Assembly: GCA_000708525.1 (NCBI GenBank) | Contig: JMRP01000005.1 | Location: forward strand, 58,274-122,273 | Source of the DNA: Cyanobium sp. CACIAM 14 | GTDB lineage: Bacteria > Cyanobacteriota > Cyanobacteriia > PCC-6307 > Cyanobiaceae | Length of the DNA: 64,000 bases | Direction: 5' to 3' | Shown: positions 10,387 through 20,189 of the stretch, one piece after another | Layout: the number at the start of each line of letters is the position of its first letter | How positions within the stretch are numbered: position 1 is the first letter of the stretch | Notes under the pieces: generated by a model | Told to the model about the DNA's origin: nothing | Seen by the model: only the letters and a program-made list of their open reading frames with translations | Databases searched by the model: none | Program-made: the position numbers and the translations under genes

Positions 10387-13122
10387 ATGACCTGCAACCC
10401 TCTGATCGACGATCCCTTCGTCTTTCCCCGCCGCGCCGACAACCGTCCGGGCCTGCCGCGCATCGCCTACCGGATCGGGCGTTACGACGACTTCGTCGAA
10501 GCCATGATCCGCCGCATCGATGCCTCTCCCGAACTCGCCGCCTGGACCCATCGTGACCCCGACGACCCCGGAATCGCCCTGCTGGAGGGTGCGGCCATCC
10601 TGGGCGACATCCTCAGTTTCTACCAGGAGCACTACGCCAACGAGGCCTTCCTGCGCACGGCCGCCTGGCGCGAAAGCATCGCCGAGCTGGTGCGGCTCAC
10701 GGGCTACCGCCTGGCCCCCGGCATCGGTGGGAGGGCGACGCTGGCCTTCGAAGTGCGCGACGGGGCTCCGGTGATCATCCGCAAGGGCTTCCCGGTGAAG
10801 CTGGAACTGGCGGATGTCGCGGCTCCGGCGGACGTTCAGACCGACGCCGAGCTGACCGCCTGGCCGCATCTGGGCCGCTTCCAGCTCTACCGGCAGCGGC
10901 ACTACGGGTCGCAGATTCCCCCGGATCAGAACCGCTTCGAGCTGGCCGCCGCGGACGGCGCCACCGACTCGATCGCGCTGGAGGGGGTGGATCTGAAGAA
11001 GGGAGATCGTCTGCTGCTGTTGCCCGAGGAAGCCACCCTCACCCCGCGGCTGCGGCATTTCACGACGTTGTTCGGGGAGCGGACCCTCGATCAGCCGGCC
11101 GAGGAGATCGTGGTGGTCGAGGCGGTGGAGCGCGCGCTGGGCCGCGTGACCATCACCCTGGCGGGCCGGCTGAGCCGGGCCTGGCCCCAACCCACCCGCG
11201 CCTGGAAGCTGGGACGCAGCTTCCGCCATTTCGGCGCCAACGCGCCCCTGCAGGTGGTCGCCACCAACGTCTCGGTCAACCCGCCGGCGACAACCTCGAG
11301 TCCGACCCGCTTCGACCGGGAGCTGGGCCGCTCGACGGACCATGGCAGTGCCTATTCGACACTTCCTTCGACCCTCTACCCCCTCGACCAGGAAGTCGGC
11401 GATCTGGCCCTGGGCCGTCAGGTCGTCGTCACCGGCCACATCACCGGCGCCAGCCTCGGTTCCGGTCCGCCCTCGGGCCTCCGGCTCCCCTTCCTCTACG
11501 CACTGCCCTTCGCGGTCGCCCGCCGCGTGGTCGCCAGCCACCACCTCGGCCTGCTCTGGGGGAACCTGGGCGCATCGGTCACGGGCCTCGAGCTCGGCGC
11601 CCTGCTGGCACCAAGCACGACCACAGGCCTGTCGGCCTCCGCCGACCTGCGCGCCCTGCGCCTGCATGAAACCCGGGGACCGGAGCTGAGCCTGCGGCCG
11701 ATCTCCACTCCCTCCGGCAGCGCCTTCGCCGACGGCACCGGTGCGCTCTTCTTCCATGGCACCGCCATGCAGGCCCGTCCCCTCGCAGGACGGCGCCTGT
11801 CGCTCTCCCACGCCGACGGCCGCAGCACGGAGCTGGTCTGCACCAACGCGCCCGCGGACTTCCCGACACCCAGCCCCGACGCGCCGCGGATGTGGCCGCT
11901 CTCCTTCGATCGCGCGCCGACGCCGTTCACGCGGGCCGATTTCGACGAAGACACCCCCACGGTCACGGTCCGGGGGAATCTGGTCGACGCCTCCCAGGGC
12001 AGGCAGGAGAAGGAGGCGGTGCTCGGCAACGGCGACGGCCGGCAGAGTTTCCAGACCTTCCCGTTGCCCAAGGCGCCCCTGACCTATGCCCTCTCCGCCG
12101 GGTCCATTCCTCCCCATGTGCCCGCCCTGGAGATCCGGGTCAACGAACGCCTCTGGACGCGGGTGGACAGCTTCCACGGGCGGGGCCCCGGGGACACCGT
12201 CTACATCGTGCGCGAGGACGGCGAGGGGCGCAGCTTCGTGCAGTTCGGTGACGGCGAGACCGGGGCACGACTGCCCTCAGGGCTGAAGAACGTCAAGGCC
12301 ATGTACCGCAGCGGGGTCGGCGCGCGCGGGCCCCTCAAGCCCGGCGCCGAGCCCACCTCCGGGGAGCGGCCTCCGGGTTTCGACAAGGTGGGGCTGACCG
12401 GCATCGTCTCCGGCGGAGCCGATCGGGAGGATCCCGAGAAGGCCAGGGAAGCGGCGCCGGGGAAGGTGCAGAGCCTGGGCCGGGTGGTAAGCCTGCCTGA
12501 CTACGTCAGCGAGACTCTGGCCATCCCTGGGGTGGTCACCGCCACCGTCGCCTGGGATCTGCATGACGGGGTGCCCGCGGTGATCCTGCGGGTGCTGCTG
12601 GAGGCCGCGCGGGAGGCCGAATTCGCCACGGTGCGAGCGGCCATCGTGAAAGCCCAGCGCTGCCGCGGGCCCGATCGCCAGCCGCTGGTGGTGGAGCCGG
12701 CCCTGCGGCGCTTCGTCTTCCTCGACCTCACCTACGGGCGCGATCCGAGCGTCCGGCAGGAGGATGTGGAAGCTGCTCTGCGCGCTTCCCTCGGCCTCGT
12801 CGGCGACGGCGACCATGAGCGCAGCGGCCTGTTCGGCCTCCGCGGGCGGCGGATCGGCGATGGGGAGTTCGCCTCCCGCATCGAAGGCCGGCTTCAGCAG
12901 GTGGCGGGGGTGCTGTGGTGCCAGGTCACGGCGCTCGGTCTGTTCGCCGCCCCGGCCCCCGGCGCTCCGCCGCTCGCGGATCCATCCGCCCTGAGCCTGC
13001 CGCCGGCGCCCAGGCCGCTTGCCGCCAGGCTGGTCTGCGCTCCCCACGAACTGCTGCAGCTCAGCCCAGCCCATCTCACCCTCACCGCATCGGCCGCGGT
13101 TGCGGCCCGGGAGTGCCCATGA
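10387..13122 (+). CDS. Putative baseplate assembly protein (second gpJ-like, Pvc12-like)
   Basis: 911 aa; 'DDPGIALLEGAAILGDILSFYQEHYANEAFLRTAAWRESIAELVRLTGYRLAPGI'; C-terminal region resembles preceding baseplate protein. Confidence 0.85.
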   Translation: MTCNPLIDDPFVFPRRADNRPGLPRIAYRIGRYDDFVEAMIRRIDASPELAAWTHRDPDDPGIALLEGAAILGDILSFYQEHYANEAFLRTAAWRESIAELVRLTGYRLAPGIGGRATLAFEVRDGAPVIIRKGFPVKLELADVAAPADVQTDAELTAWPHLGRFQLYRQRHYGSQIPPDQNRFELAAADGATDSIALEGVDLKKGDRLLLLPEEATLTPRLRHFTTLFGERTLDQPAEEIVVVEAVERALGRVTITLAGRLSRAWPQPTRAWKLGRSFRHFGANAPLQVVATNVSVNPPATTSSPTRFDRELGRSTDHGSAYSTLPSTLYPLDQEVGDLALGRQVVVTGHITGASLGSGPPSGLRLPFLYALPFAVARRVVASHHLGLLWGNLGASVTGLELGALLAPSTTTGLSASADLRALRLHETRGPELSLRPISTPSGSAFADGTGALFFHGTAMQARPLAGRRLSLSHADGRSTELVCTNAPADFPTPSPDAPRMWPLSFDRAPTPFTRADFDEDTPTVTVRGNLVDASQGRQEKEAVLGNGDGRQSFQTFPLPKAPLTYALSAGSIPPHVPALEIRVNERLWTRVDSFHGRGPGDTVYIVREDGEGRSFVQFGDGETGARLPSGLKNVKAMYRSGVGARGPLKPGAEPTSGERPPGFDKVGLTGIVSGGADREDPEKAREAAPGKVQSLGRVVSLPDYVSETLAIPGVVTATVAWDLHDGVPAVILRVLLEAAREAEFATVRAAIVKAQRCRGPDRQPLVVEPALRRFVFLDLTYGRDPSVRQEDVEAALRASLGLVGDGDHERSGLFGLRGRRIGDGEFASRIEGRLQQVAGVLWCQVTALGLFAAPAPGAPPLADPSALSLPPAPRPLAARLVCAPHELLQLSPAHLTLTASAAVAARECP

Positions 13123-15503
13123 GCTCCGCCGACATGCCACCCCGTGTCCCCCTGTTCGGGCGGCTGCCCGAGATCTACCGGACGCGTGACGCCGAGCAGA
13201 CACCGGCCAACCAGCTGCGCGCCTACCTGGCCGCCGTGGAAGCGGCCTACGGCGCACTGCACGACAACATCCGCCAGCTCTACGACGACATGTTCATCGA
13301 CACCTGCGACGACTGGGTCATTCCCTATCTGGCCGATCTGCTCGGATCCAGCCATCTCAAGGGGGAGCCGCGCAGCCTGCGCGCCGACGTCGCCGACACC
13401 ATCGCCCTGCGGCGCCGCAAGGGAACGCTGGGGGCAATCGAGCGGCTGGCGGTCAATCTCACAGGCTGGGCCTGCCGCGCCGTCGAACTGCGGGAGAACC
13501 TGGCCTGGACGCAGCATCTCAACCATCCGCGGCCGGATGCCGGCGGACTGCCGCCGTACGCCCGCAGCAGCCTGAGCCGCTTCGACGTGCCCAGAGGCGG
13601 CACCGCGCCGCTGCGCGATCCGGCCCAGCTGAAGCTGCTGGGCACACCCTTCGATCCCTTCGCCTGCACCGCCGACGTCAGACCGGCCCTCGATGACACC
13701 CGGTCCATCAACCTGCCCAATCTCGCGGTCTTCCTCTGGCGCCTTGCGGCCTATCGCACCCAGCCGGGACTTCCCCTGGTGAAGGGCGTCAGCGATCTGG
13801 GGGCACAACCGTCAGCCCTGGCGCGCTTCGCCCTGCGCTTCGATCTGGACCCCCTCGACCTGCCGGTTCGCCTGTTCAACACCAGCCGCCCCGGTTTCCG
13901 GCGGGCGGACACCTCGGGCGGCATCGTGGCGCCGCTCACCGAAGCCGATGGCGTGCCGGGGCCCATGCCGGCGGCGCGGCTCAGCAGCGACGCGCCGGCG
14001 GGCCATCCCGAGGCCTATGTGGCGCTGGATTTCTACGACGATCTGGCCGCTCCGCCGACAGGCTTCGATCTCGGGGACGTCGGCCTGCAGCTGTTCCTGC
14101 CCCAGTCACTGCTGCCGCTGCTGATCCCACCGGCGCCTGCCACGGCGTGGCGGTGGCTGTTCCGCGGCGACAACCTCTGCGCCTGGGAGACGGGACTGCG
14201 CCGGCCCCTGCGGACCGGCGAGATCGTCATCGACCCGGCCATCGGGCGTGTGCTGATCGGCATGGAGAGCGGGGCGCAGCGCGATGGGCTGGTCACGTCC
14301 GACGGTGCCGGCGGATTCATCTCCCGGGTGTACGCGAGCTACACCTACGGCGCCGTCGGGCCGGTGGGCGCCCACCCGCTGACCCGGCCGTTCCCCGCCG
14401 CCACCACGGCGTTCGAGCGGCGCAGCGTCGGCCCGGTGAGCGGCGGTGCGAGCCTGCAGGTGGCCCTCGAGGGGCTCGACGGCGTCAGCCAGCCGGTGGT
14501 GATCGAGATCCACGACAGCGGGGTGCACAGGATCGATCTCTCGGCCCTGGCCGGCACCGCCATCGACGGCGGCGTCTCCCTGCGCCTGGCACATTCACTC
14601 ACCATCCGCGCGATCGGCGACCACCGCCCTGTGCTCCTGCTCGCCCAACCCCTGGCCTTCCGGCCGGTCACGGCGGCGGCGGCCACCACGGACACTCCGG
14701 CGGTGCGGCTGGAGGGCCTGGTTCTGGCGCCCGATGCCAGCGGACCGTTCCCCGCCGGGGAGGCCCTGGTCGGGAGAGCCGCCGTGGCCCGTCTGGAGAT
14801 CATCAGCTGCACCCTGGTGCCCGGCGGTCATGCGCTGCGCGACGGCAGCCGGGCCGATCGGGTGATGGGCCTGCATCTGGTGAACGGTTACGGCTTCGCC
14901 GATCCCGCCGACGTCGATGCCTTCCTGCCCACGCCCGACATCGTCATCCAGCGCTCCATCACCGGCGCTCTGGCCATCGACGATCGCTACAGCATCGCCA
15001 TCAAGGACAGCATCGTCGACGCCTCCCCGCGGAGCGCCGATCCCCCCGGCAGCGTCTTCGCCATCGCCGCGGCCACGGATGCGGCCAACGGCTGGGGCGC
15101 GCGGCTCGATTTCGAGGGCCTCACCTGTTTCGGAGCGGTGCGGGTGTTCGCCGTCGGCGGGCTTGGCGGGATCTTCAGCCGCCGCTTCGAGGTGCTCGAC
15201 AACCAGCATGGCTGCATCAAATGGACCTGGTTCAGCGGCGACGGCGACCGCCTGCCACCGAATCATTTCTGTCTCAACGGCCAGGAGGCGCGGCTGGTAT
15301 TCAGCTCGGATCGATACAACGATCCCGGCTATGCCCAGATCGCGCGCGAGTCCGACCCGCGCATCCGCGCCCTTGGACCCGATGACGACGCCATGGGTGC
15401 CTTCGGCTTCCTGCTGGAAGCGCACAAATGGATCAATCTGCAGGTGAGACTGCGGGAGTTCATGCCCATCGGCGTGCGCCCGCTCCTCCTGCCCATCACC
15501 TAG
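13119..15503 (+). CDS. Phage tail protein I (gpI)-like N-terminus with long C-terminal, probably beta-helical extension
   Basis: ATG 13119 (ATGA overlap); 'LFGRLPEIYRTRDAEQTPANQLRAYLAAVEAAYGALHDNIRQLYDDMFIDTCDDWVIPYLADLLG'. Confidence 0.8.
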   Translation: MSSADMPPRVPLFGRLPEIYRTRDAEQTPANQLRAYLAAVEAAYGALHDNIRQLYDDMFIDTCDDWVIPYLADLLGSSHLKGEPRSLRADVADTIALRRRKGTLGAIERLAVNLTGWACRAVELRENLAWTQHLNHPRPDAGGLPPYARSSLSRFDVPRGGTAPLRDPAQLKLLGTPFDPFACTADVRPALDDTRSINLPNLAVFLWRLAAYRTQPGLPLVKGVSDLGAQPSALARFALRFDLDPLDLPVRLFNTSRPGFRRADTSGGIVAPLTEADGVPGPMPAARLSSDAPAGHPEAYVALDFYDDLAAPPTGFDLGDVGLQLFLPQSLLPLLIPPAPATAWRWLFRGDNLCAWETGLRRPLRTGEIVIDPAIGRVLIGMESGAQRDGLVTSDGAGGFISRVYASYTYGAVGPVGAHPLTRPFPAATTAFERRSVGPVSGGASLQVALEGLDGVSQPVVIEIHDSGVHRIDLSALAGTAIDGGVSLRLAHSLTIRAIGDHRPVLLLAQPLAFRPVTAAAATTDTPAVRLEGLVLAPDASGPFPAGEALVGRAAVARLEIISCTLVPGGHALRDGSRADRVMGLHLVNGYGFADPADVDAFLPTPDIVIQRSITGALAIDDRYSIAIKDSIVDASPRSADPPGSVFAIAAATDAANGWGARLDFEGLTCFGAVRVFAVGGLGGIFSRRFEVLDNQHGCIKWTWFSGDGDRLPPNHFCLNGQEARLVFSSDRYNDPGYAQIARESDPRIRALGPDDDAMGAFGFLLEAHKWINLQVRLREFMPIGVRPLLLPIT

Positions 15504-15518
15504 TCAAGGAGGGCTCTC

Positions 15519-18500
15519 ATGCAAGGCGATTTCTCGGTTCTTGGTTTCGATCCCCGGGAGCATGAACGGGGCGTGAGTCCGCCTGCCCTCGGCGTACTGC
15601 GCAACGTCAATGCCGTGCTGCACCAGCAGGGCCGGGTGATGACCGACGCGGATCTCACCGAAGGAGAGCTGCTGGAACTGGCCTGGAACAGCCAGGCCGG
15701 ACGCGACGTCATCGGCGCCGGCATCTGCGCGGTGCCGGCCACAGCCCCGGAGAGCTTCCGCATCGTCGCGGCCAGAGTCGTGGGCGACGAGGTGCGCGTG
15801 GAGGTGCACCCCGGCCACGCCTGGGCCGACGGTCTGCTCAGCCGGCTGGCCGGCGCCGCCGCCGCTCCGGATGCAGCCGTGGAACGGCGCGCGCACTACT
15901 ACGGCCCCCCCCTGAGCGACCCGCTGCCGCAGGCGGAAGGCATCGGCGACGGAATCCGCGACGCGGTCATTCTCGAAGTCTCCGAGGAAGCCCTGCACGG
16001 CTACCAGTACCCGGCCCGGCTGATCGAACCGGCCCTCGGCGGACCCGACACCGCCGAGCGCGCCTACGTGAACATGCGCTTCCGCCTGTGGCGGCTGGGG
16101 GCCGGTGAGGACTGCGCCAGCATCCTGGGGCGTCTGAAGGATGATCCGGCGGGCAAGGGACGCCTGAGCGTCTCGCTGGCTCCGGTGACCACGATCGCCG
16201 GGGATTGCCCCGTGGTCGGCGGCGGCGGCTACCTGGGATTCGAGCACCATCTTTACCGCATCGAGATCGCCGATGGAGAAGCGGGAGCGCCGGCACGCTT
16301 CAAGTGGAGCCAGTGGAACGGCGGCCTGGTCGGGCGCGGTCGCTTCGATGCCACCGTGAATCCGCCGCGCGTGATCCTCGACGCGGGGCGCACCGCCATC
16401 GTCAGCTCAGGCCTGACCACGTTCTATCTGGAGGCCCTGCAGTACGACGCGCTGGACGGGACCTGGAACGTGGTCTGCGGCAGCGCCGCCACGCTGACCA
16501 CGGAGCATGACCTGGAGCTGGCGATGCCGCTGACCTTCGGAACCCTGCCAGCCACCACCGATCCGATGGTCCTGCGGCTGTGGAACGGCCTGCGGGACAT
16601 CGCCGATTTCACCGACGCGGCGAATCCTGTGGAGCTGCGCGACGGCATCCGCCTGGCCTTCGACGCCCCGGCGGGGGCCCATTACAGAGCGCGCGACTAC
16701 TGGACCTTCAGCGTGCGTGCCGGGGACATCCCCAACCCCGCGGTGCTGATCGATCAGGCCCCGCCCGTCGGCATCGTGTACCGCCGTGTCCCCCTGGCCG
16801 AGATCAACTGGACCGGTCGACGCGACACGACGATCTCCGGAAGCATCGAAGACTGCCGCACGCCCTTCCGACCGCTGACCCAGCTGGAGACCTGCTGCAC
16901 CTACCGGGTGGGCGACGGGATCCGCAGTTTCGGCGACTTCACCTCCATCCAGGCCGCCATCGATGCCCTGCCGGCTGCAGGCGGGCAGGTGTGCGTGCTG
17001 CCTGGCACCTACACCGAGTCCATCACGGTCACCAACCGACGCAACATCACCCTGAGCGGCTGCGGCCCCCGCAGCCTCCTGATGGCTGGGCCGCCGGAGG
17101 AAGAACTCTCGGATGCGCCGCCGGTCATCCATGTACGGGGGGGGCAGGCCATCACCATCGCCGATCTGGCGATCGCGGCCCACGAGCGCGGGCCCGGCCT
17201 GGTGCTGGAAGGGGCGGATCCGAGCTTCGCGCAGGATCAGGATGTGCTGACGCCCCTGATCGGCGTGATGCTGCGCGGACTCCATGTCAGCGCCTCCTCC
17301 CACAGCGGCCTACGCGCCCTCAACGCCCACCAGCTCACCCTGCGGGACAGCCGGATCCGCATGCGCGACAGCAGCTGCCTCGACACGGCGGTGTTCGTGC
17401 TCGGTGACGATCTGCTGATCGAGCGCAACGTGGTGGAGGTGCCCTCGAGCCGCCTCGAGTCCCCCAGTTTCCGTGCGCTTCCTGCCGGCGCGGACTTCCT
17501 GCCGGGGTCGCTGAGCCGCGGGGGGATCCAGATCGGCGGCACCTCCGAGCGGGTGCGCATCGTGAACAACCTGATCCGCGGCGGGGCCGGCAACGGCATC
17601 ACCCTGGGCAGCCTGATCTTCATCGACGAGCGCAACGACCCGGTGCCCCCCAGGCGCTGGCCGCGTCCGCGGCCCTTCGATCCCTGCGACCCGAAACTGC
17701 CGGCCAGCAGTGTGCTGGTGATCACCGCCTTCCCCACCGATCTGGGGCAGGTCCGCCAGGCCTCCGCCGGAACCCTGAGCGAGGTCGTCATCAAACGCAA
17801 CCGCATCCAGCAGATGGGGATGAACGGCATCGGCGTGGCGGGGTTCTTCGATCTGCGCGGAGCCGATGAGTTCATCAGCGTGGAGCACCTCAGCATCCTG
17901 GGCAATGAGATCCGGGGCTGCCTGCGCCGTCCGCTCGAGCCCATCCCCGAAGCCATGGTCGACAGCCTGGGCTACGGCGGCATCGCCCTGGCCGACGTGG
18001 AGCATCTGCTGATCCGCGACAACGTGATCACAGACAACGGTCCGAGCCATCTCGAGCCGGTCTGCGGCATCTTCGCGCTGCATGCCGAAGGCCTGGAGAT
18101 CTCCCGCAACCGCATCCTCGACAACGGCTCCAAGGTCGAAGCGGGCAACGCCGAGGCGAAGATCGGCAGGCGCGGGGGCATCCAGATCGTCTACGCCCTC
18201 GCTCCCGTGAGCCCCGTACGCATCGGCCGCCTGCAGTTGCCCGCCCAGAACGGCGAACCGGCCCTCAAGGTGCACGACAACGTCGTCAGTGCGCCGCTGG
18301 GTCAGGCCCTCAGCGTCACGGCCCTGGGGCCGCTCTCCGTCGTCGGCAACCAGTTCACCAGCCGCGGCGTGGTGCAGCGCGGTCCTGCGGCGACCTTCCT
18401 CGCGGCGACCGTGGCCATCCTCAACCTTGGCCTCTCCACCGAATTCTATCTGCAGTTTCTCGCCTACGCGGCGATCGCCAAGGGAGGCCTGGCGGTGGAC

Positions 18501-19004
18501 ACCCTGACGGCCGCACCGGCAGCGCGGCCGGGACTTGACGATCAGCGTCTCGGTGCCTTCCTGGCCGGCGGCAACGTGCTGTTCACAGGCAATCAGTGCC
18601 TGCTCGACGTGATCGAGGCGGGCATCAGCCTGTCGGTGTCCTCCGTGACCATCTTCAGCCTCGACGACATCGGCTTCGCCGACAACCAGTGCGACTGCAA
18701 CCTGCTGGACGACCTCGTGCTCTCCCACGTGGTGCTGTTCGGCTTCTCGCTGCGGGCCTGCGGCAACCGTCTCAAGGAATCACTGCTGCACGCCCGCTTC
18801 TCCGCCATCACCCTCGGGCTGGCCAACACCACCGTGCACAACCAGACAACCCACTGCCTCCTGGCGCGGGCCTACATCCCCGCCTACCGGGTGGCGAGCC
18901 CCAACACCGTGCTCATCGACCCGCTGGGCACGGGCTACTGCGAAAGCGCTTCGCGCATCCTGCCGGGCTTCGGCAAGACCTCAGGAGTTACCACCAATGG
19001 CTGA
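15519..19004 (+). CDS. Giant right-handed parallel beta-helix protein of eCIS locus (DUF6519-like N-terminus)
   Basis: 1161 aa; N-term 'GDFSVLGFDPREHERGVSPPALGVLRNVNAVLHQQGRVMTDADLTEG'; 'FTSIQAAIDALPAAGGQVCVLPGTYTESITVTNRRNITLSGCG' and repeated 'I.RN.I..NG..GI' rungs. Confidence 0.75.
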   Translation: MQGDFSVLGFDPREHERGVSPPALGVLRNVNAVLHQQGRVMTDADLTEGELLELAWNSQAGRDVIGAGICAVPATAPESFRIVAARVVGDEVRVEVHPGHAWADGLLSRLAGAAAAPDAAVERRAHYYGPPLSDPLPQAEGIGDGIRDAVILEVSEEALHGYQYPARLIEPALGGPDTAERAYVNMRFRLWRLGAGEDCASILGRLKDDPAGKGRLSVSLAPVTTIAGDCPVVGGGGYLGFEHHLYRIEIADGEAGAPARFKWSQWNGGLVGRGRFDATVNPPRVILDAGRTAIVSSGLTTFYLEALQYDALDGTWNVVCGSAATLTTEHDLELAMPLTFGTLPATTDPMVLRLWNGLRDIADFTDAANPVELRDGIRLAFDAPAGAHYRARDYWTFSVRAGDIPNPAVLIDQAPPVGIVYRRVPLAEINWTGRRDTTISGSIEDCRTPFRPLTQLETCCTYRVGDGIRSFGDFTSIQAAIDALPAAGGQVCVLPGTYTESITVTNRRNITLSGCGPRSLLMAGPPEEELSDAPPVIHVRGGQAITIADLAIAAHERGPGLVLEGADPSFAQDQDVLTPLIGVMLRGLHVSASSHSGLRALNAHQLTLRDSRIRMRDSSCLDTAVFVLGDDLLIERNVVEVPSSRLESPSFRALPAGADFLPGSLSRGGIQIGGTSERVRIVNNLIRGGAGNGITLGSLIFIDERNDPVPPRRWPRPRPFDPCDPKLPASSVLVITAFPTDLGQVRQASAGTLSEVVIKRNRIQQMGMNGIGVAGFFDLRGADEFISVEHLSILGNEIRGCLRRPLEPIPEAMVDSLGYGGIALADVEHLLIRDNVITDNGPSHLEPVCGIFALHAEGLEISRNRILDNGSKVEAGNAEAKIGRRGGIQIVYALAPVSPVRIGRLQLPAQNGEPALKVHDNVVSAPLGQALSVTALGPLSVVGNQFTSRGVVQRGPAATFLAATVAILNLGLSTEFYLQFLAYAAIAKGGLAVDTLTAAPAARPGLDDQRLGAFLAGGNVLFTGNQCLLDVIEAGISLSVSSVTIFSLDDIGFADNQCDCNLLDDLVLSHVVLFGFSLRACGNRLKESLLHARFSAITLGLANTTVHNQTTHCLLARAYIPAYRVASPNTVLIDPLGTGYCESASRILPGFGKTSGVTTNG

Positions 19005-20118
19005 CACCACCCAACGCTGCCGCGCCGACGCGATCCCCGAAGAGACCGTGGCGGCCACGGTCGAACGCCAACTCGCCAGTATCGACCCGCAGCGCGCCGC
19101 GTCCTATGCCGGCCTTCAGAGCGTGCGCACGGCCAGGGCCGGTGGCCTGGCGCGAGAACAGAAACGGCTGGCGCTGAAATATGGGGACGAAAGTCCCCGC
19201 GTCCAGGCCGTCGCGGCGAGGACAGTCATCAACCAGGGCCTGCTGCGCGACCTCGATTTCGAGCTCGCGCGTGCCAGCAGGGAGGCGCCCACGGTCGACG
19301 CCAGGGGCTACGTGCTCCATGGCTTCGTGCGCAACCTGTCCGGCCAGGGCCTGCCGCAGCTGACCGTGGCCCTCTATGACGAGAAGGGCAACTGGCTTCG
19401 GGAACTTGGCCAGGGCTGCAGCGACGAACACGGCTATTTCCTCCTCCGCTATCAGGGGAAGGAGAACGATCCGGCAAGCGACTCCAACCGCCTCGACACC
19501 GCCAGCCTCGCCGCGAACCGGCCCACCGCCAGGATCCACGTGTTCGATGCCGAGCAGAAGACCGTTCAGATCGAAGCGGAGCCCCTGCAGCCCAGGCTCG
19601 GGCAGGTCGATTTCCGCATCATCGTGATCGGCGCGCAAAGCCCGCCCTGTCCCCCACCGCCTGCGACCACCGCTCCGACACCGGAGCCCACTCCGCCGCC
19701 AACTCCTTCGCCAACACCAGCACCAACGCCGACGCCCACACCTCGCACCTCCCTGGCCAGGCTCGACATCGACGAAGCCACGCGCAAACGGCTCATCCAG
19801 GCCGGCATCATCGACGTGGAGGACATCCTCGAAACCAGCCCGGACAAGCTGGCGGAGATCCTCGGCAGCCGCGAGCTGGCGCTCCGGCTGATCGAACGCG
19901 CCAGGGCCCTGCTCACTGGATCGCCCAGCGGAGGCACGTCCCTCGACAAACTCGGCCTCGATGACCCCCTCCGCCGCCGGCTGGAGCAAGGCGGCATCCG
20001 GACCGTCGAGGGAATCCTGGCCGCCGATCCGGCCAGACTGAGCGACATCGTCGGCGACACCGCCACGGCGAGGAAGCTGCGGGAACGGGCAAAAGCCGTG
20101 ATCGACGGCGGTGGATAG
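18997..20118 (+). CDS. eCIS-associated protein: carboxypeptidase-regulatory-like domain, Pro/Thr linker, two HhH repeats
   Basis: 'GYVLHGFVRNLSGQGLPQLTVALYDEKGNWLREL...GYFLLRY', 'PPTPSPTPAPTPTPTPRTS', then two similar HhH-like units 'ARLDIDEATRKRLIQAGIIDVEDILETSPDKLAEILG' and 'DKLGLDDPLRRRLEQGGIRTVEGILAADPARLSDIVG'. Confidence 0.7.
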   Translation: MADTTQRCRADAIPEETVAATVERQLASIDPQRAASYAGLQSVRTARAGGLAREQKRLALKYGDESPRVQAVAARTVINQGLLRDLDFELARASREAPTVDARGYVLHGFVRNLSGQGLPQLTVALYDEKGNWLRELGQGCSDEHGYFLLRYQGKENDPASDSNRLDTASLAANRPTARIHVFDAEQKTVQIEAEPLQPRLGQVDFRIIVIGAQSPPCPPPPATTAPTPEPTPPPTPSPTPAPTPTPTPRTSLARLDIDEATRKRLIQAGIIDVEDILETSPDKLAEILGSRELALRLIERARALLTGSPSGGTSLDKLGLDDPLRRRLEQGGIRTVEGILAADPARLSDIVGDTATARKLRERAKAVIDGGG

Positions 20119-20189
20119 GGAGGGACCCGAAGCGGCTGCGGGAGAACAGCCAGCCGCAGGTTGACCGCACACTCCGAAGGAAACAGGCC

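Noticed and set aside
9472-12177. 901-aa minus-strand ORF opposite the two baseplate genes
   Set aside because: Composition is G/Q/A/R-rich with no family motifs; it is antisense to two convincing baseplate genes. Long antisense ORFs are expected at this GC content.
19640-19750. Short repetitive DNA in the HhH protein gene (cca-act-cc type)
   Set aside because: Explained by the P/T-rich coding linker (PTPEPTPPPTPSPTPAPTPTPTP), not a separate repeat element.
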